Shown: piece by piece, positions 1 to 9,956 of the stretch | Layout of the letters: each line of letters opens with the position of its first letter | Position numbering within the stretch: position 1 is the stretch's first letter | Assembly: GCA_017302575.1 (NCBI GenBank) | Contig: JAFLDD010000001.1 | Coordinates: 1,553,409-1,617,408, forward strand | DNA length: 64,000 nt | Source of the DNA: Alphaproteobacteria bacterium | Lineage (GTDB): Bacteria > Pseudomonadota > Alphaproteobacteria > Rickettsiales > UBA3002 | Direction: 5' to 3' | Notes under the pieces: model-generated | What the model saw: only the letters and a program-made list of their open reading frames with translations | The model's database searches: none | Told to the model about the DNA's origin: nothing | Program-made: the position numbers and the translations under genes

Positions 1-617
1 GACGCTTCGGTTTTGCTGCGGATTTCGTCGACCGTGATGCCTGGTGCAAGCTCGCTCAGAATGAGTTTGCCTGCTTCAATATGAAACACCGCTAAATCGG
101 TAATCACCATATCGACCACGCCAAGGCCGGTGAGGGGCAGGTTGCATGCCTTCACTAATTTGGCCGAACCGTCTTTAGCATTATGTTCCATGATAACGAC
201 GATGCGCTTCACGCCCGCCACCAAATCCATCGCGCCGCCCATGCCTTTGACCATTTTGCCTGGAACCATCCAATTCGCCAAATCGCCCGCTTCGGAAACT
301 TGTAATGCGCCGAGCACCGACAAGTCGATATGGCCACCGCGAATCATCGCGAATGAATCAGCGCTGCTAAAATACACGCTCTCTGGCAGTTCCGAGATGG
401 TTTGCTTGCCAGCATTAATAAGGTCGGCGTCTACGTCCGTATCGAGGGGGAATGGCCCCATACCCAACATGCCGTTCTCCGACTGCAGCGTAACCTTGAT
501 GCCTGCGGGAATATGGTTCGCCACGAGTGTGGGAATACCAATACCGAGGTTTACATAAAACCCGTCGCGCAGCTCTTTTGCGGCGCGCATTGCCATATCG
601 TCTCTATCCCATGCCAT
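1..617 (-). CDS. scoB: 3-oxoacid CoA-transferase subunit B (C-terminus cut by window edge)
   Basis: Beta subunit of the SCOT-type enzyme that moves CoA from succinyl-CoA to acetoacetate, used in ketone-body or short-chain acid catabolism. Reading leftward from the ATG at 617 gives 205 residues. The SENG motif at residues 46-49 carries the catalytic glutamate (Glu47), followed by a glycine-rich GMG stretch and a [13 protein letters not shown] segment near residues 120-131. The family is usually about 210-220 aa, so only a few C-terminal residues lie outside the window. The start is one base after the scoA stop, so the two genes form a coupled scoA-scoB operon. Confidence 0.93.
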   Translation of the reverse strand, partial: MAWDRDDMAMRAAKELRDGFYVNLGIGIPTLVANHIPAGIKVTLQSENGMLGMGPFPLDTDVDADLINAGKQTISELPESVYFSSADSFAMIRGGHIDLSVLGALQVSEAGDLANWMVPGKMVKGMGGAMDLVAGVKRIVVIMEHNAKDGSAKLVKACNLPLTGLGVVDMVITDLAVFHIEAGKLILSELAPGITVDEIRSKTEA

Positions 618-618
618 G

Positions 619-1323
619 TTATGCTGCCTTTCTTACGGTGCGGTTCTCGATGCGTTTTTCGTAGTTCTTGCCTTGGAAAATACGCTGCACGAAAATGCCT
701 GGAGTGTGAATATTGTCGGGGTCGAGTTCGCCGACTTCGATCAGTTCTTCAACTTCGGCAACGGTGGTGCGACCTGCCATGGCCATCATCGGGTTAAAGT
801 TGCGTGCGGTTTTGCGGAACACCAAGTTACCGTCCTTGTCGCCTTTCCATGCTTTCACAATGGCGAGGTCGGCGGTGAGGCCTGTTTCCATCACGTATTG
901 TTCGCCGTTAAATTCACGCACTTCTTTACCTTCCGCGACAATGGTGCCCACGCCTGTCTTGGTGAAAAAGCCTGGAATGCCCGCGCCACCAGCACGAATA
1001 CGTTCGGCCAATGTGCCTTGCGGGTTAAATTCGATTTCGAGTTCGCCATTAAGGTATTGGGTCTCGAATGTCTTATTCTCACCTACATAAGAAGAGATCA
1101 TTTTCTTGATTTGGCGGTCTTTCAACAGAATGCCGAGGCCAAATTCATCAATCCCGCAGTTGTTGGAGATAATGGTGAGCCCTTTAATGCCGGCATTTTT
1201 AAGCTCGGCAATGGAGTTTTCGGGAATGCCGCACAGGCCAAACCCGCCCGACATAACGGTCATATTGTCTTTTAAGAGGCCTTCTAGGGCTGTTTTTGCG
1301 TCTGTGTATACTTTATTGGCCAT
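619..1323 (-). CDS. scoA: 3-oxoacid CoA-transferase subunit A
   Basis: Alpha subunit (234 aa) of the same CoA-transferase, normal length for the family. The glycine-rich CoA-binding stretch [13 protein letters not shown] is at residues 24-36, and [10 protein letters not shown], typical of CoA-transferase family I, is at 112-121. The ATG follows a purine-rich ribosome site (GGGAGAG) by six bases. It is the first gene of the leftward scoA-scoB pair. Its promoter must lie in the 167-bp divergent gap shared with the DUF2336 gene to the right. Confidence 0.95.
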   Translation of the reverse strand: MANKVYTDAKTALEGLLKDNMTVMSGGFGLCGIPENSIAELKNAGIKGLTIISNNCGIDEFGLGILLKDRQIKKMISSYVGENKTFETQYLNGELEIEFNPQGTLAERIRAGGAGIPGFFTKTGVGTIVAEGKEVREFNGEQYVMETGLTADLAIVKAWKGDKDGNLVFRKTARNFNPMMAMAGRTTVAEVEELIEVGELDPDNIHTPGIFVQRIFQGKNYEKRIENRTVRKAA

Positions 1324-1490
1324 TTATCTCTCCCGTTTCGCGTGGTGCAGCCTAGCTTTTCGGCCACAATCGTCAAGTAAAAGCGGAGGATAAGTGCCTA
1401 TTCACATTATTTTATGTATTGTTAACCCTTGCCGATTATGTTAATAATTCATTAATACATTTCGCGCTATCTTAGGGAGATTTTACGACC
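1324..1490. promoter_or_regulatory. Divergent intergenic region with an AT-rich inverted repeat
   Basis: This 167-bp gap separates divergent scoA and the first DUF2336 gene and must hold both promoters. It contains ATGTATT at 1414-1420 and its reverse complement AATACAT at 1454-1460, plus a GTTAAC palindrome between them. The arms are 33 bases apart, so this could be an operator or chance in AT-rich DNA. A ribosome site (TTAGGGAG) precedes the ATG at 1491. I could not choose a convincing -35/-10 pair. Confidence 0.35.
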
Positions 1491-2630
1491 ATGCATCCAA
1501 CCAGTGAGCGTGCAGTGAATATTACGCCTGAAGATATTCAAGCCCTTATTAAAGAGCCATCTGCGGCTATGCGTGGCCGTATCGCGGATAAAATCACGAC
1601 AGGGTTTAACACTGGCCTTTTCTCGGATTCTGAAAATACCCTCGCGATTGAAATTTTCCGTCTCTTGCTGCGTGATACAGAGTTGCGTGTACGCAAAGTG
1701 CTCGCTGAGCAGCTTAAAGATAATATTAATGTCCCACATGATGTGGTTTTCGCGCTCGCTAACGATGTGACCGAGGTAGCGGTGCCGATTTTGCAGCACA
1801 GCTTTGTGCTCACCGAAGAAGATCTGATCGGTATCGTGAAAGCAACGCGTGAAGTGCCCAAGCTTCAGGCGGTGGCGAAGCGTGAGTCGGTGAGTAAGGC
1901 TCTGGCGCATACCTTGATTGAGACGCATGTTCCAGAAGTGGTGAAAGAGATTGTCGCGAATCAGAGCGCGTCGCTTTCTGAAACCTCGTTGGAAACCTTG
2001 CTTGAAGAATTCTCGCGCGAAAACAGCGTGCTTGAGGAATTGGTCTATCGCGGCGGTTTGTCGCCAGCGTTTGCCGAGCGCCTATTTAGCAAAGTCTCTG
2101 ACCAACTCAAAAAATCACTGACGCGCCGTTATCGTCTCAATCTCCATGTGATTGAAGAGGCGACGGAAGCAGCGCGCGAAACAGCAACACTACAATTCCT
2201 ATCCCCTTGGATGAGCCAGCAGGACATCCAGAAGTTGGTGGATGGTATGTATAAAGCAAAACGTCTTACACACTCCGTGGTGATTCGCTCGCTTTGCATT
2301 GGTGACCTGCGCTTCTTTGAAACGGCCTTGGCGAAATTGGTGGGCATTCCTGTGTCGAATGCGCGCTTGCTGGTACTTGACCCAGGCCCACTAGGTTTCA
2401 AAGCGCTCTATGATTCGGCGCAGATGCCTGCAGCATTTTACCCTGCGATTAAGGTGATGCTGCGCTTGGCGCTCGATGAGACAGAGTATGGCGCCTATCG
2501 CTCGATGAACTTTGGGCAGCGTATGGTAGAGCGTATTACCAGTGGCGGCTATGATAAAGCGGTTGAGCATATGGATACGTTGCTTTCGCTGATCGGTCGT
2601 AGCATGCGTGAACAACCAACCGTTCACTAA
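1491..2630 (+). CDS. DUF2336 family protein, first of a tandem pair
   Basis: A 379-aa soluble all-helical protein of the DUF2336 family, whose biochemical role I do not know. The N-terminal half resembles HEAT-like repeats: EIFRLLLRDTELRVRKVLAE is followed by a DNINVPHDVVFALANDVTEV unit, and helices of similar layout recur. There is no signal peptide or membrane segment. The next gene is a clear paralogue with the same segments ([38 protein letters not shown]), so the pair arose by duplication. A ribosome site AGGGAG lies about 13 bases before the ATG. The two genes are 48 bp apart and probably cotranscribed with NAD kinase. Confidence 0.85.
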   Translation: MHPTSERAVNITPEDIQALIKEPSAAMRGRIADKITTGFNTGLFSDSENTLAIEIFRLLLRDTELRVRKVLAEQLKDNINVPHDVVFALANDVTEVAVPILQHSFVLTEEDLIGIVKATREVPKLQAVAKRESVSKALAHTLIETHVPEVVKEIVANQSASLSETSLETLLEEFSRENSVLEELVYRGGLSPAFAERLFSKVSDQLKKSLTRRYRLNLHVIEEATEAARETATLQFLSPWMSQQDIQKLVDGMYKAKRLTHSVVIRSLCIGDLRFFETALAKLVGIPVSNARLLVLDPGPLGFKALYDSAQMPAAFYPAIKVMLRLALDETEYGAYRSMNFGQRMVERITSGGYDKAVEHMDTLLSLIGRSMREQPTVH

Positions 2631-2678
2631 TACCCGCATTTACTTGTCAGGTGTCACGGGCTTTGCTAGGCCTAGTGC

Positions 2679-3824
2679 ATGACTTCAGATAACGCAGCAC
2701 GTGATAGTACCGGTCCGATGATTCTGACCGCGACTGATGTTGAACGTCTACTCAAGGACGATTCTGCAGAAGCGCGCTTGGATGTGCTACACAAGGTTTC
2801 TGCCGGCTACAATGATAAGAAGTTTGTTGAAAGCGAGCGCGAAGTAGCCGAGCAAATTTTCAGACTTCTCATGAAGGACGCGCATCTTAAAGTTCGTGAG
2901 AACCTCGCCTTGCGTATTCGTGAAAATCCTGAAATGCCGCGTGATATTGTCATTCACCTCGCTAATGACCATGAGCGTGTGTCGCTACCTATTCTTGAAG
3001 CGTCTAAAGTTCTATCGGATGCTGATCTTATCAACATCATTGATTCCAGCCGCGAAGTCAGCAAGCTGCTGGCCATTAGCAAGCGCCCACAAGTTTCAGG
3101 GCGGGTGAGTGATGCGTTGGTTGAAACAAACTATCCAGACGTAGTGAGCTCGCTTGTTACTAACGAAGGCGCAGACATCAACCCGCGCACCTATGATCGT
3201 ATCTTGGAAGAATTTGCGCGCGAACCTGCGGTGATGGATTCGGTCATCAAACGTGCCAACCTGCCGATAGCGGTGGTAGAGAAGCTGATTAGCCATGCTA
3301 CGGAAGCTGTCGCTGTTGAACTAAAGAAGAAATACAAATTAAGTGAAGAGCAAATTCGCAAAGATACAGCAGGCACGCGCGAAGATACCACGCTTAAAAT
3401 GTTGGAGCAGGAAGATGATCCTGCGGCGATTCAAGCATTGGTTGCGCAGATGGCACAAGAAGGCCGCCTGACCCCTTCTATCATTATGACGGCGTTATGT
3501 CGTGGGCAGCATTATTTCTTTGTGACTGCGCTTGCTGTGTTGGCGCATATTCCAGTAACGAACGCACAAAAACTGGTGACTGATAAAGGCGGACTTGGAT
3601 TCAAAGCCCTGTATGAGCGCACAGAAATGCCTGAAAGCATGTATGATGCGGTGCGTCTGTTGCTGACTGTTGTGCAGGAACTAGACGGTGGTGATGCGTT
3701 GCCAGGGTCATTGCTCTACGCAAACCGAGTCGTCGAGCGCATCTTGGCGCATGCGGGCGATCAGGAAGTTGCGAATCTGCCTTACCTCATGGCGCTCGTA
3801 CGACAGAATGTAGGGCGCGTATGA
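2679..3824 (+). CDS. DUF2336 family protein, second of a tandem pair
   Basis: Paralogue of the preceding gene, 381 aa, with the same helical-repeat architecture and matching C-terminal block ([20 protein letters not shown] here against PGPLGFKALYDSAQMPAAFY in the first copy). No catalytic motif, signal peptide or transmembrane helix is evident. The stop codon overlaps the start of NAD kinase by four bases (ATGA), implying translational coupling. The two copies have diverged strongly, so they may have distinct roles or form a heteromer. The function is unknown. Confidence 0.85.
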   Translation: MTSDNAARDSTGPMILTATDVERLLKDDSAEARLDVLHKVSAGYNDKKFVESEREVAEQIFRLLMKDAHLKVRENLALRIRENPEMPRDIVIHLANDHERVSLPILEASKVLSDADLINIIDSSREVSKLLAISKRPQVSGRVSDALVETNYPDVVSSLVTNEGADINPRTYDRILEEFAREPAVMDSVIKRANLPIAVVEKLISHATEAVAVELKKKYKLSEEQIRKDTAGTREDTTLKMLEQEDDPAAIQALVAQMAQEGRLTPSIIMTALCRGQHYFFVTALAVLAHIPVTNAQKLVTDKGGLGFKALYERTEMPESMYDAVRLLLTVVQELDGGDALPGSLLYANRVVERILAHAGDQEVANLPYLMALVRQNVGRV

Positions 3825-4603
3825 ACGCGGGATTACGCATTGCATGCATGGCGGATGATACGCCTAAGGCGCAGGCAGCACTTCGCGAACTTTCTGAGCA
3901 ATACGAATTGCTTGATATTGCAGGCAAGCGCACCAAGCCAGATGTGATTGTTGTGCTGGGCGGCGATGGATTTATGCTGCAAGTACTGCACAAATATATG
4001 CACCGTAATATTCCCGTATATGGCATGAATTGCGGTTCCGTAGGGTTTTTGATGAATAATTATTCACCAGAAAATCTCTATGACCGCATCGCGACGGCGC
4101 GCAAGGCTATGCTGCACCCTCTCATCATGTATGCACGCACGTCGGACGGTAAAGAGCGGCAGGAACTTGCTATCAATGAAGTGTCGTTGTTCCGTGAGTC
4201 TCGCCAAGCGGCAAAAATCCGCGTGACGATTGACCATGTCGTGCGCGTGCAAGAAATGATTTGTGACGGGGTGATTGTTTCAACCCCCGCAGGTTCGACA
4301 GCGTATAATTTCTCTGCTGGCGGCCCGATCGTGCCACTCAGTGCGAATGTGCTCGCGCTTACGCCGATTGCCTCGTTCCGTCCGCGTCGTTGGAAAGGCG
4401 CGCTGCTGCCGCACAGTTCCAGCGTTACGTTCGAAATTCTCGAGCCACATAAGCGCCCTGTCAGCGCGGTAGCGGACTTTACCGAAGTGCGCGATGTGGT
4501 GAGCGTTTCGGTGTTCGAAGAGCGCAACATCTCGTTGACGATGCTGTTTGATCCCGAGCATAATCTTGAAGAACGCATTACTCTTGAACAATTCTCTTTT
4601 TAG
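3821..4603 (+). CDS. nadK: NAD kinase
   Basis: ATP-dependent phosphorylation of NAD to NADP in the cytosol. The 260-aa protein has the family's GGDG motif at residues 47-50, the NE pair at 119-120 (AINEVSLF) and the glycine-rich [16 protein letters not shown] at 154-169, which bind NAD and phosphate. Length is normal for the compact bacterial form. It starts inside the stop of the second DUF2336 gene. That coupling of DUF2336 to NADP supply is visible, but I do not know its meaning. Confidence 0.95.
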   Translation: MNAGLRIACMADDTPKAQAALRELSEQYELLDIAGKRTKPDVIVVLGGDGFMLQVLHKYMHRNIPVYGMNCGSVGFLMNNYSPENLYDRIATARKAMLHPLIMYARTSDGKERQELAINEVSLFRESRQAAKIRVTIDHVVRVQEMICDGVIVSTPAGSTAYNFSAGGPIVPLSANVLALTPIASFRPRRWKGALLPHSSSVTFEILEPHKRPVSAVADFTEVRDVVSVSVFEERNISLTMLFDPEHNLEERITLEQFSF

Positions 4604-4615
4604 AAAGCTAGCTCC

Positions 4616-5503
4616 ATGAATCAGAAACGTGAAACGTCGATAGCCATTTTTTTGTTTTTATTGGTGCTGCTGGGCAATTCGGTCATTTTCTCGATCGTGC
4701 CGTATATCTCGATTCCTAGCTATGGCTTTGGCTATCATGGTTTCATGATTCTGATGGTCTATAGCATTGTTGCGCTTTTGTGCATGGCGCCGTGGGCACT
4801 CAAACAAGGCCGTAAGGGGCTTGCCACAACGCGCATCAAAGGGCACGGGCTGCGTGCGGTGTTAGAATATGGCGCCTATTCGCTTACGCTGATTTCGTTG
4901 AGCTACTTAGGCGATGTGTTCACCTTACCAATGCACACGGCGCTGAATTTCATTACGCCGCTTCTTGCTACGGTGGTGACGATTCTGGTGCTGAAAGAAA
5001 AGGGCCATGTTCATACATGGGTTGCATTATTCATCGGTATTGTTGGGGTGTTGATCATCACGCGTCCGGGGATGATTCCTGCGAATGCTGGCGTGCTCTA
5101 TGTGCTTGGTGCGGCGCTGGGCTTCTCGTTCTGCGGGGTGGTCATCAAGCTGCTTTCCAGCACCGAGTCACCTAAGCATATCGCGTTTTACATGTTGTTG
5201 CTGACAAGCATCTTCTCGATCCCCATGGGAATTTATCACTGGCAAACTCCTTCATTGGAAGGCTGGGGCTGGCTGATTGCGATTGGCGTGCTGAGCTATG
5301 CAGTACAAATTCTGGTAGGCATGGCGATTTCCAAAGTGCCATACATGGTGATTATTCCGCTCAACTTCGTGATGCTCGTATTCACTACGATTCTTTCCTA
5401 CTTCGTGTTCCACAAATTGATCGATGGATGGACGTTAGCAGGCGCAGTCATTATTCTTGCCGGCACCATTTACAACACATGGAAAAGCACGCGTAGCGCA
5501 TGA
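4616..5503 (+). CDS. EamA/DMT-family transporter
   Basis: Integral membrane protein of 295 aa with about ten hydrophobic helices arranged as two EamA repeats. Examples are the first helix after MNQKRETS, the FITPLLATVVTILVLKEK segment that usually closes the first repeat, and FVMLVFTTILSYFVFHK in the second. This superfamily exports metabolites or amino acids and the substrate cannot be read from sequence. It follows nadK by 12 bp and its stop overlaps the next gene's start (ATGA), so it is within one rightward operon. A second EamA gene lies at 9957-10844. Confidence 0.88.
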   Translation: MNQKRETSIAIFLFLLVLLGNSVIFSIVPYISIPSYGFGYHGFMILMVYSIVALLCMAPWALKQGRKGLATTRIKGHGLRAVLEYGAYSLTLISLSYLGDVFTLPMHTALNFITPLLATVVTILVLKEKGHVHTWVALFIGIVGVLIITRPGMIPANAGVLYVLGAALGFSFCGVVIKLLSSTESPKHIAFYMLLLTSIFSIPMGIYHWQTPSLEGWGWLIAIGVLSYAVQILVGMAISKVPYMVIIPLNFVMLVFTTILSYFVFHKLIDGWTLAGAVIILAGTIYNTWKSTRSA

Positions 5504-6726
5504 AGATACTCTTTCTCCACCCCAATATGCCTGGCCAGTATAAACATCTGGCGCGACATTATGGTGCGAGTGGCGAGCATGAGGTCGTTTTCATTACCAA
5601 GCATAAGACGGCCGAGATACCTGGCGTTAAGCGTATTACGTACGGTATCACTCGCAAGCCTACACAAGGTATCCATCGTTATTTGGCGCGCGCCGAGCAT
5701 GCGGTGATTCAGGGTCAGCATGTTTGGCGTGTGTGCAAACAACTAAAGGACGAGGGGTTCACTCCCGATATTGTCATTGGCCACCCTGGGTGGGGCGACG
5801 CGCTGTTTATCAAAGAGATTTTTCCTTCAACCCCATTGCTGAGTTTCTTCGAGTTTTACTATCGCGCACATGGTGCGGATGTGGGTTTTGACCCAAGTTA
5901 CCCCGTGAATGAAGACGATTTAGCGCGTATTCGCATGAAGAATATCGTCAATCAGGTGAGTTTAGAAATCAGCGATGCAGGTGTATCGCCAACACAGTGG
6001 CAGTGGAGTTTGCATCCGAAAGAGTTTCAGCCAAAAATCCATGTGCTGCATGACGGTATTGATACGGATATCTGCGTGCCGAACCCAACGGCCATTTTCC
6101 GCACACCGAGCGGTAAAGAGTTCAAGCGCGGAGATGAAGTTGTCACCTACATTGCAAGGAATTTTGAGCCGTATCGCGGGTTTCCTACCTTCATGAAGGC
6201 GGCAGAAATTTTACTACGCGAGCGGCCTAATCTTCATATTATTGCAATCGGCGCAGATGGTGTGAGCTACGGCCAGCGCGCAAGCGAAGGTAAAAGCTAC
6301 CGCGAAATTTGGAGCGAGCAAGTATCGCTTGATGCAACGCGTATTCACTGGTGTGGCACAGTGCCATATGAGCAGCTACTTAAAGCATTCAATGTATCGG
6401 CGGCGCATATATACCTAACCTACCCATTTGTGCTGAGCTGGTCGATGATGGAGGCAATGAGCTGTGGCGTGCCGCTTGTGGCGTCTGACACGGCGCCGGT
6501 GCGCGAAGTAGTGCAGCATGAACAGCAAGGTTTGCTGGTTGATTTCTTCTCGCCTGAGCAGCTCGCTGCTTCATGCATTCGCTTATTGGACGATAAACCG
6601 TTGGCTGAGCGGTTGCGTCGGTCAGCCCGCGAAACCATTGTGCAGCACTATGCGCTTAAAGATTTGCTGCCGAAGCATGTGGCATTGGTAGATCAGGTGG
6701 TGGCAAGGGGCCCTATTGCTCTCTGA
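5500..6726 (+). CDS. Glycosyltransferase family 4
   Basis: A 408-aa GT-B fold sugar transferase. The N-terminal Rossmann half begins MKILFLHPNMPGQYKHLA. The C-terminal nucleotide-sugar half has VTYIARNFEPYRGFPTFMKA around residue 215 and the donor-binding stretch SWSMMEAMSCGVPLVASD around residues 310-328, with the E-x7-E type acidic pattern of family GT4. The acceptor is unknown; lipopolysaccharide or another surface glycan is plausible. Its 3' end overlaps by 14 bp the 3' end of the opposing HlyD gene. Confidence 0.88.
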   Translation: MKILFLHPNMPGQYKHLARHYGASGEHEVVFITKHKTAEIPGVKRITYGITRKPTQGIHRYLARAEHAVIQGQHVWRVCKQLKDEGFTPDIVIGHPGWGDALFIKEIFPSTPLLSFFEFYYRAHGADVGFDPSYPVNEDDLARIRMKNIVNQVSLEISDAGVSPTQWQWSLHPKEFQPKIHVLHDGIDTDICVPNPTAIFRTPSGKEFKRGDEVVTYIARNFEPYRGFPTFMKAAEILLRERPNLHIIAIGADGVSYGQRASEGKSYREIWSEQVSLDATRIHWCGTVPYEQLLKAFNVSAAHIYLTYPFVLSWSMMEAMSCGVPLVASDTAPVREVVQHEQQGLLVDFFSPEQLAASCIRLLDDKPLAERLRRSARETIVQHYALKDLLPKHVALVDQVVARGPIAL

Positions 6727-8185
6727 AGGCTCTGCCGAATGAATCACGAATGGGGTGAATGAGGTACGACAGCATCGTGCGGTAGCCCGTTACGATGAGT
6801 GCCTCAGCAGGCATACCTGGCGTAAGTTTCACACCCTCAAGTCTTTGCATTTCTTCTTCAGGAATTTCGATGCGGGCAAGGAAGTATGACATGCCTGTGT
6901 TCGCGTCATCAAACCGGTCGGCGGAGACGGTGACCACCGTGCCCTCAACGGGCGGTACGTAGCGCGCAGAGTAAGCGCTGAGGCGCACGCGCGCAGGTAA
7001 ACCATCATGCACCACGTCGATATCCTGCGGGTTGATACGCGCCTCGACGGTGAGTTTTTCGTTGCTTGGTACAATCGTCATAATCGTATCACCTGGCCTA
7101 ATCACACCGCCGATTGTATTGGATTTTAGGGCAGTCACACGCCCGTCAATTGGTGCTTTGATTTCGATGCGGCGCACCACATCGTCGGAGGCGCTGGTTT
7201 GTTCGGTAAGATCGGAAAGTCTGAGCTGCACTTCCTTCAGCTCGGCTAACACCTGATTCAAGAACTCGGTGCGTTGATTGAGGATGGTGATTTTTGCTTC
7301 ATTGATGGTTTGGTTGGCGCGCGATACCATTGCCTGAGCCTGTCCACGCTGACCCTGCAATTCTGCAGCTTGGCGTTCGAGCGCGAGTAGGCGTGGCTTC
7401 ACCGCATTGCCTTTGCTGAGCAATTGGCGGACTACGTCAATTTCCTGATTGAGCAACTCAAGCTGGCGATTCGCAGAGCTGATTTGCTGACGATAGCCGC
7501 CAATTTCTTCTTCGCTCTGGCGAGCTTTTTGATTCAGCACATCGACTTGCCCTTGCAAGGTTTCCTTGCGGGTCTGGAACAAGCGGCGCTGCGAATCAAG
7601 GTTTTTGGCTACTTCAGTGTCCGTCGCTTCTTCTTTCACGAGGTCGGGCGGGAAGGTGATGCTCTCAGCTTTGTCGCGCTCCGCAAGCAGGCGTGCTTCG
7701 GTAGCTTTGGCGGAAATATACTGGCCACGCAGTAAGCCTTGGCGCGCGGCGGCATTGGTATTATCAAGCCGTACGAGCACGGCGTCTTTCTTCACAGCTT
7801 GGCCTTCTTTCACCAAGATCTCTTTGACGATGCCGCCCTCTAGGTGCTGGATTTCTTTGCGGTTACTATCCACAATCACGCGTCCTGCAGCGATTGCACC
7901 AGTAGCGAGAGGCCAGAGGCTCATCCATACGCCAATCACGCCGAAGAGAATCACCATTAACCACATACCGCGCACGATGGTTGGCCGCGCCATACCTTCA
8001 GGTGAATCTTTGAGGGCAGGGTTATAGGGCACTAACCAATGCGACATTTGGTCGATCTTGGCGTTAGCGTCTTGCAGACGTTCGACCAGTTTGCGGTTGC
8101 CGCCTTTGCCTACCGCCACTTGCTTTCTTGATTTATCGGGCGATTCGCCACGCGAAAAATGCTGCACTTTAGGAGGACGCGCCAT
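6713..8185 (-). CDS. HlyD-family membrane fusion protein of a type I secretion system
   Basis: Periplasmic adaptor (490 aa) linking an inner-membrane ABC exporter to a TolC-type channel. I start it at the ATG at 8185 because AAGGAGG lies about seven bases upstream; a longer upstream reading lacks such a site. There is a cytosolic N-terminus, one membrane helix at about residues 73-95, a lipoyl half-motif around 113-131 (LEGGIVKEILVKEGQ), a long coiled-coil hairpin to about residue 320, then the second lipoyl half (EIKAPIDGRVTAL) and a beta-barrel. It overlaps the end of the ABC gene by 17 bp. No TolC gene or obvious substrate is nearby. Confidence 0.92.
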   Translation of the reverse strand: MARPPKVQHFSRGESPDKSRKQVAVGKGGNRKLVERLQDANAKIDQMSHWLVPYNPALKDSPEGMARPTIVRGMWLMVILFGVIGVWMSLWPLATGAIAAGRVIVDSNRKEIQHLEGGIVKEILVKEGQAVKKDAVLVRLDNTNAAARQGLLRGQYISAKATEARLLAERDKAESITFPPDLVKEEATDTEVAKNLDSQRRLFQTRKETLQGQVDVLNQKARQSEEEIGGYRQQISSANRQLELLNQEIDVVRQLLSKGNAVKPRLLALERQAAELQGQRGQAQAMVSRANQTINEAKITILNQRTEFLNQVLAELKEVQLRLSDLTEQTSASDDVVRRIEIKAPIDGRVTALKSNTIGGVIRPGDTIMTIVPSNEKLTVEARINPQDIDVVHDGLPARVRLSAYSARYVPPVEGTVVTVSADRFDDANTGMSYFLARIEIPEEEMQRLEGVKLTPGMPAEALIVTGYRTMLSYLIHPIRDSFGRAFREQ

Positions 8186-9893
8186 CTGAACCTCCTTGCG
8201 CAGTTTGTAGCTTCTGGCGACCCGCCGCCGTGTAACGCGCCATGACTTCGTCGCGCACCCCAAAGGCTTCGACCGTGCCATTGCGCACCATCAGAATTTT
8301 ATCGACGGTTTGTAGAATCGACGGACGATGTGCCACCACAACGGTAGTGATGCGCGCTTGCTTGAGAAGCTGTATCGTTTGCATCAGGGCACGCTCTCCG
8401 TCGCCATCAAGGTTGCTATTAGGTTCGTCCAGCACGACAAGGCGCACATTGCCATACAGTGCACGGGCGAGGCCAATACGTTGTTTCTGCCCAGGCGAAA
8501 GCGATGCCTGACCCGTTACATATTTGGTGTCGTAGGCTTCAGGTAGTCCCAAAATCATCTCATGCACGCCTGCCTTTTGTGCGGCTAGCACAACGGCAGC
8601 GTCATCCATGTTTTCGTGCATCCGCGCGATGTTCTCTTTGATGGTTCCAGGGAACAGCTCAACGGTTTGTGGCAAGTAGCCAACGTGCTGGCCGAAATCA
8701 GCGCGTGCCCAGTGATACACGTCTGCCCCGTCGAGGCGCACGTTGCCATGGGTGGGCGGATAGATACCAACCAGACATTTTGCCAGCGTGGATTTCCCTG
8801 CTGCCGAAGGCCCAATAATGCCAAGGCTTTCGCCTGGCTGAAGTGCGAAACTCATCCCGCGCAGGATGGGCGTAGTGCGCCCTGCCGTGTAATATAATCC
8901 TTCGATGCTGAGCGTGCCTTGTGGTGTTGGCAGTGCAGTATCGCCCCGCTTGCCTGGCGCATACCGCAGCAAGTGTTGAATGCGGCCATAGGCGTCACGC
9001 GCATTCGTCATTTGTTTCCACACCATGATAATGCCTTCAAACGGTGCCATTGCGCGTGCTACCAGAATGGAGGCGGCGACGAGTCCACCCATCGACATTT
9101 GTTGTTCAAGCGCCAACACCGCACCAACTGCGATGACGACTAATTGCAAGATCATGCGCAACGAACGACTGAGACCTTGCACAATCGCGCTGCGTTGCTG
9201 GGCGTGCTCTTGCTCCTCTAGGCCTTTGGCATTGTGTTGTTGCCAGCGCTTCAGCACAGGTTCCATCATGCCCATGGCTTGAATGGTCTGGGCTTGTTGG
9301 CCGAGCATGTCGGCATGAATCATAGATTCTGTTTGGTGAATATTAGCGCGCATCAAGGGTTTGCGTGTGCTGTATTCATTGACCAGCGCGAAGATACACA
9401 TCAGCGCGATACCAATTAGCGTAATGAATCCGAGAATCGGATTAATCATGTAAATCACCAACACGAATATTGCCGAGAAGGGGATATCCATGAGTGTGGG
9501 GCTGCTACCAGCGATGAAGTTTTTCACTGTCGCCAGCTCGCGTAATGGCTGTGCGGTGGAATTAATCGGCGTTTCCGACGCTGCGCCAATCGATACCTCT
9601 AATAATTTTGGTGTAATGCGGTGCTCCAGCCACTCTACAATCCGTGCAATTACGCCCGAGCGCACGGCGTGAAGTGCGCCATAAAACGCATAACCAATTA
9701 GTACGACGATGCTCAACCCAATCAACGTATCCATCGAGCGGCTGGTCATCACTCGGTCAAATACCTGCAAGGAATAAATCGGCATCAGTAGCGAAAGCAG
9801 GTTGATGGCAAAGGAGAATAAGAACGCATAGACCATGGCGCGGCGCATAGAAAGCAGCGCGATGTTGAGTGCGGTAGGGGTTTCTTGAGTCAT
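8169..9893 (-). CDS. Type I secretion ABC transporter (PrtD-like permease/ATPase)
   Basis: Inner-membrane exporter that uses ATP to push an unfolded protein or peptide through a HlyD/TolC conduit. The ATG at 9893 (MTQETPTAL) gives 574 aa; a TTG 45 bp upstream would extend it and cannot be excluded. It has six membrane helices in the first 300 residues, no N-terminal peptidase-like domain, then an ATPase domain with Walker A GPSAAGKST near residue 365, signature LSPGQKQRIGLARAL and Walker B VVLDEPNSNLD. The layout is that of the PrtD/RsaD group, with its HlyD partner directly downstream. The secreted substrate is not in this window. Confidence 0.9.
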   Translation of the reverse strand: MTQETPTALNIALLSMRRAMVYAFLFSFAINLLSLLMPIYSLQVFDRVMTSRSMDTLIGLSIVVLIGYAFYGALHAVRSGVIARIVEWLEHRITPKLLEVSIGAASETPINSTAQPLRELATVKNFIAGSSPTLMDIPFSAIFVLVIYMINPILGFITLIGIALMCIFALVNEYSTRKPLMRANIHQTESMIHADMLGQQAQTIQAMGMMEPVLKRWQQHNAKGLEEQEHAQQRSAIVQGLSRSLRMILQLVVIAVGAVLALEQQMSMGGLVAASILVARAMAPFEGIIMVWKQMTNARDAYGRIQHLLRYAPGKRGDTALPTPQGTLSIEGLYYTAGRTTPILRGMSFALQPGESLGIIGPSAAGKSTLAKCLVGIYPPTHGNVRLDGADVYHWARADFGQHVGYLPQTVELFPGTIKENIARMHENMDDAAVVLAAQKAGVHEMILGLPEAYDTKYVTGQASLSPGQKQRIGLARALYGNVRLVVLDEPNSNLDGDGERALMQTIQLLKQARITTVVVAHRPSILQTVDKILMVRNGTVEAFGVRDEVMARYTAAGRQKLQTAQGGSDGASS

Positions 9894-9956
9894 GGGCGCA
9901 GTTTCGACTGCTTCGCGGGCGAGGTCAAGTATTAGCAATGCTTCACGGGTAAAACC

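Noticed and set aside
616..1275. A 219-aa frame on the plus strand
   Set aside because: It is a mirror of scoA, whose protein matches its family over the full length.
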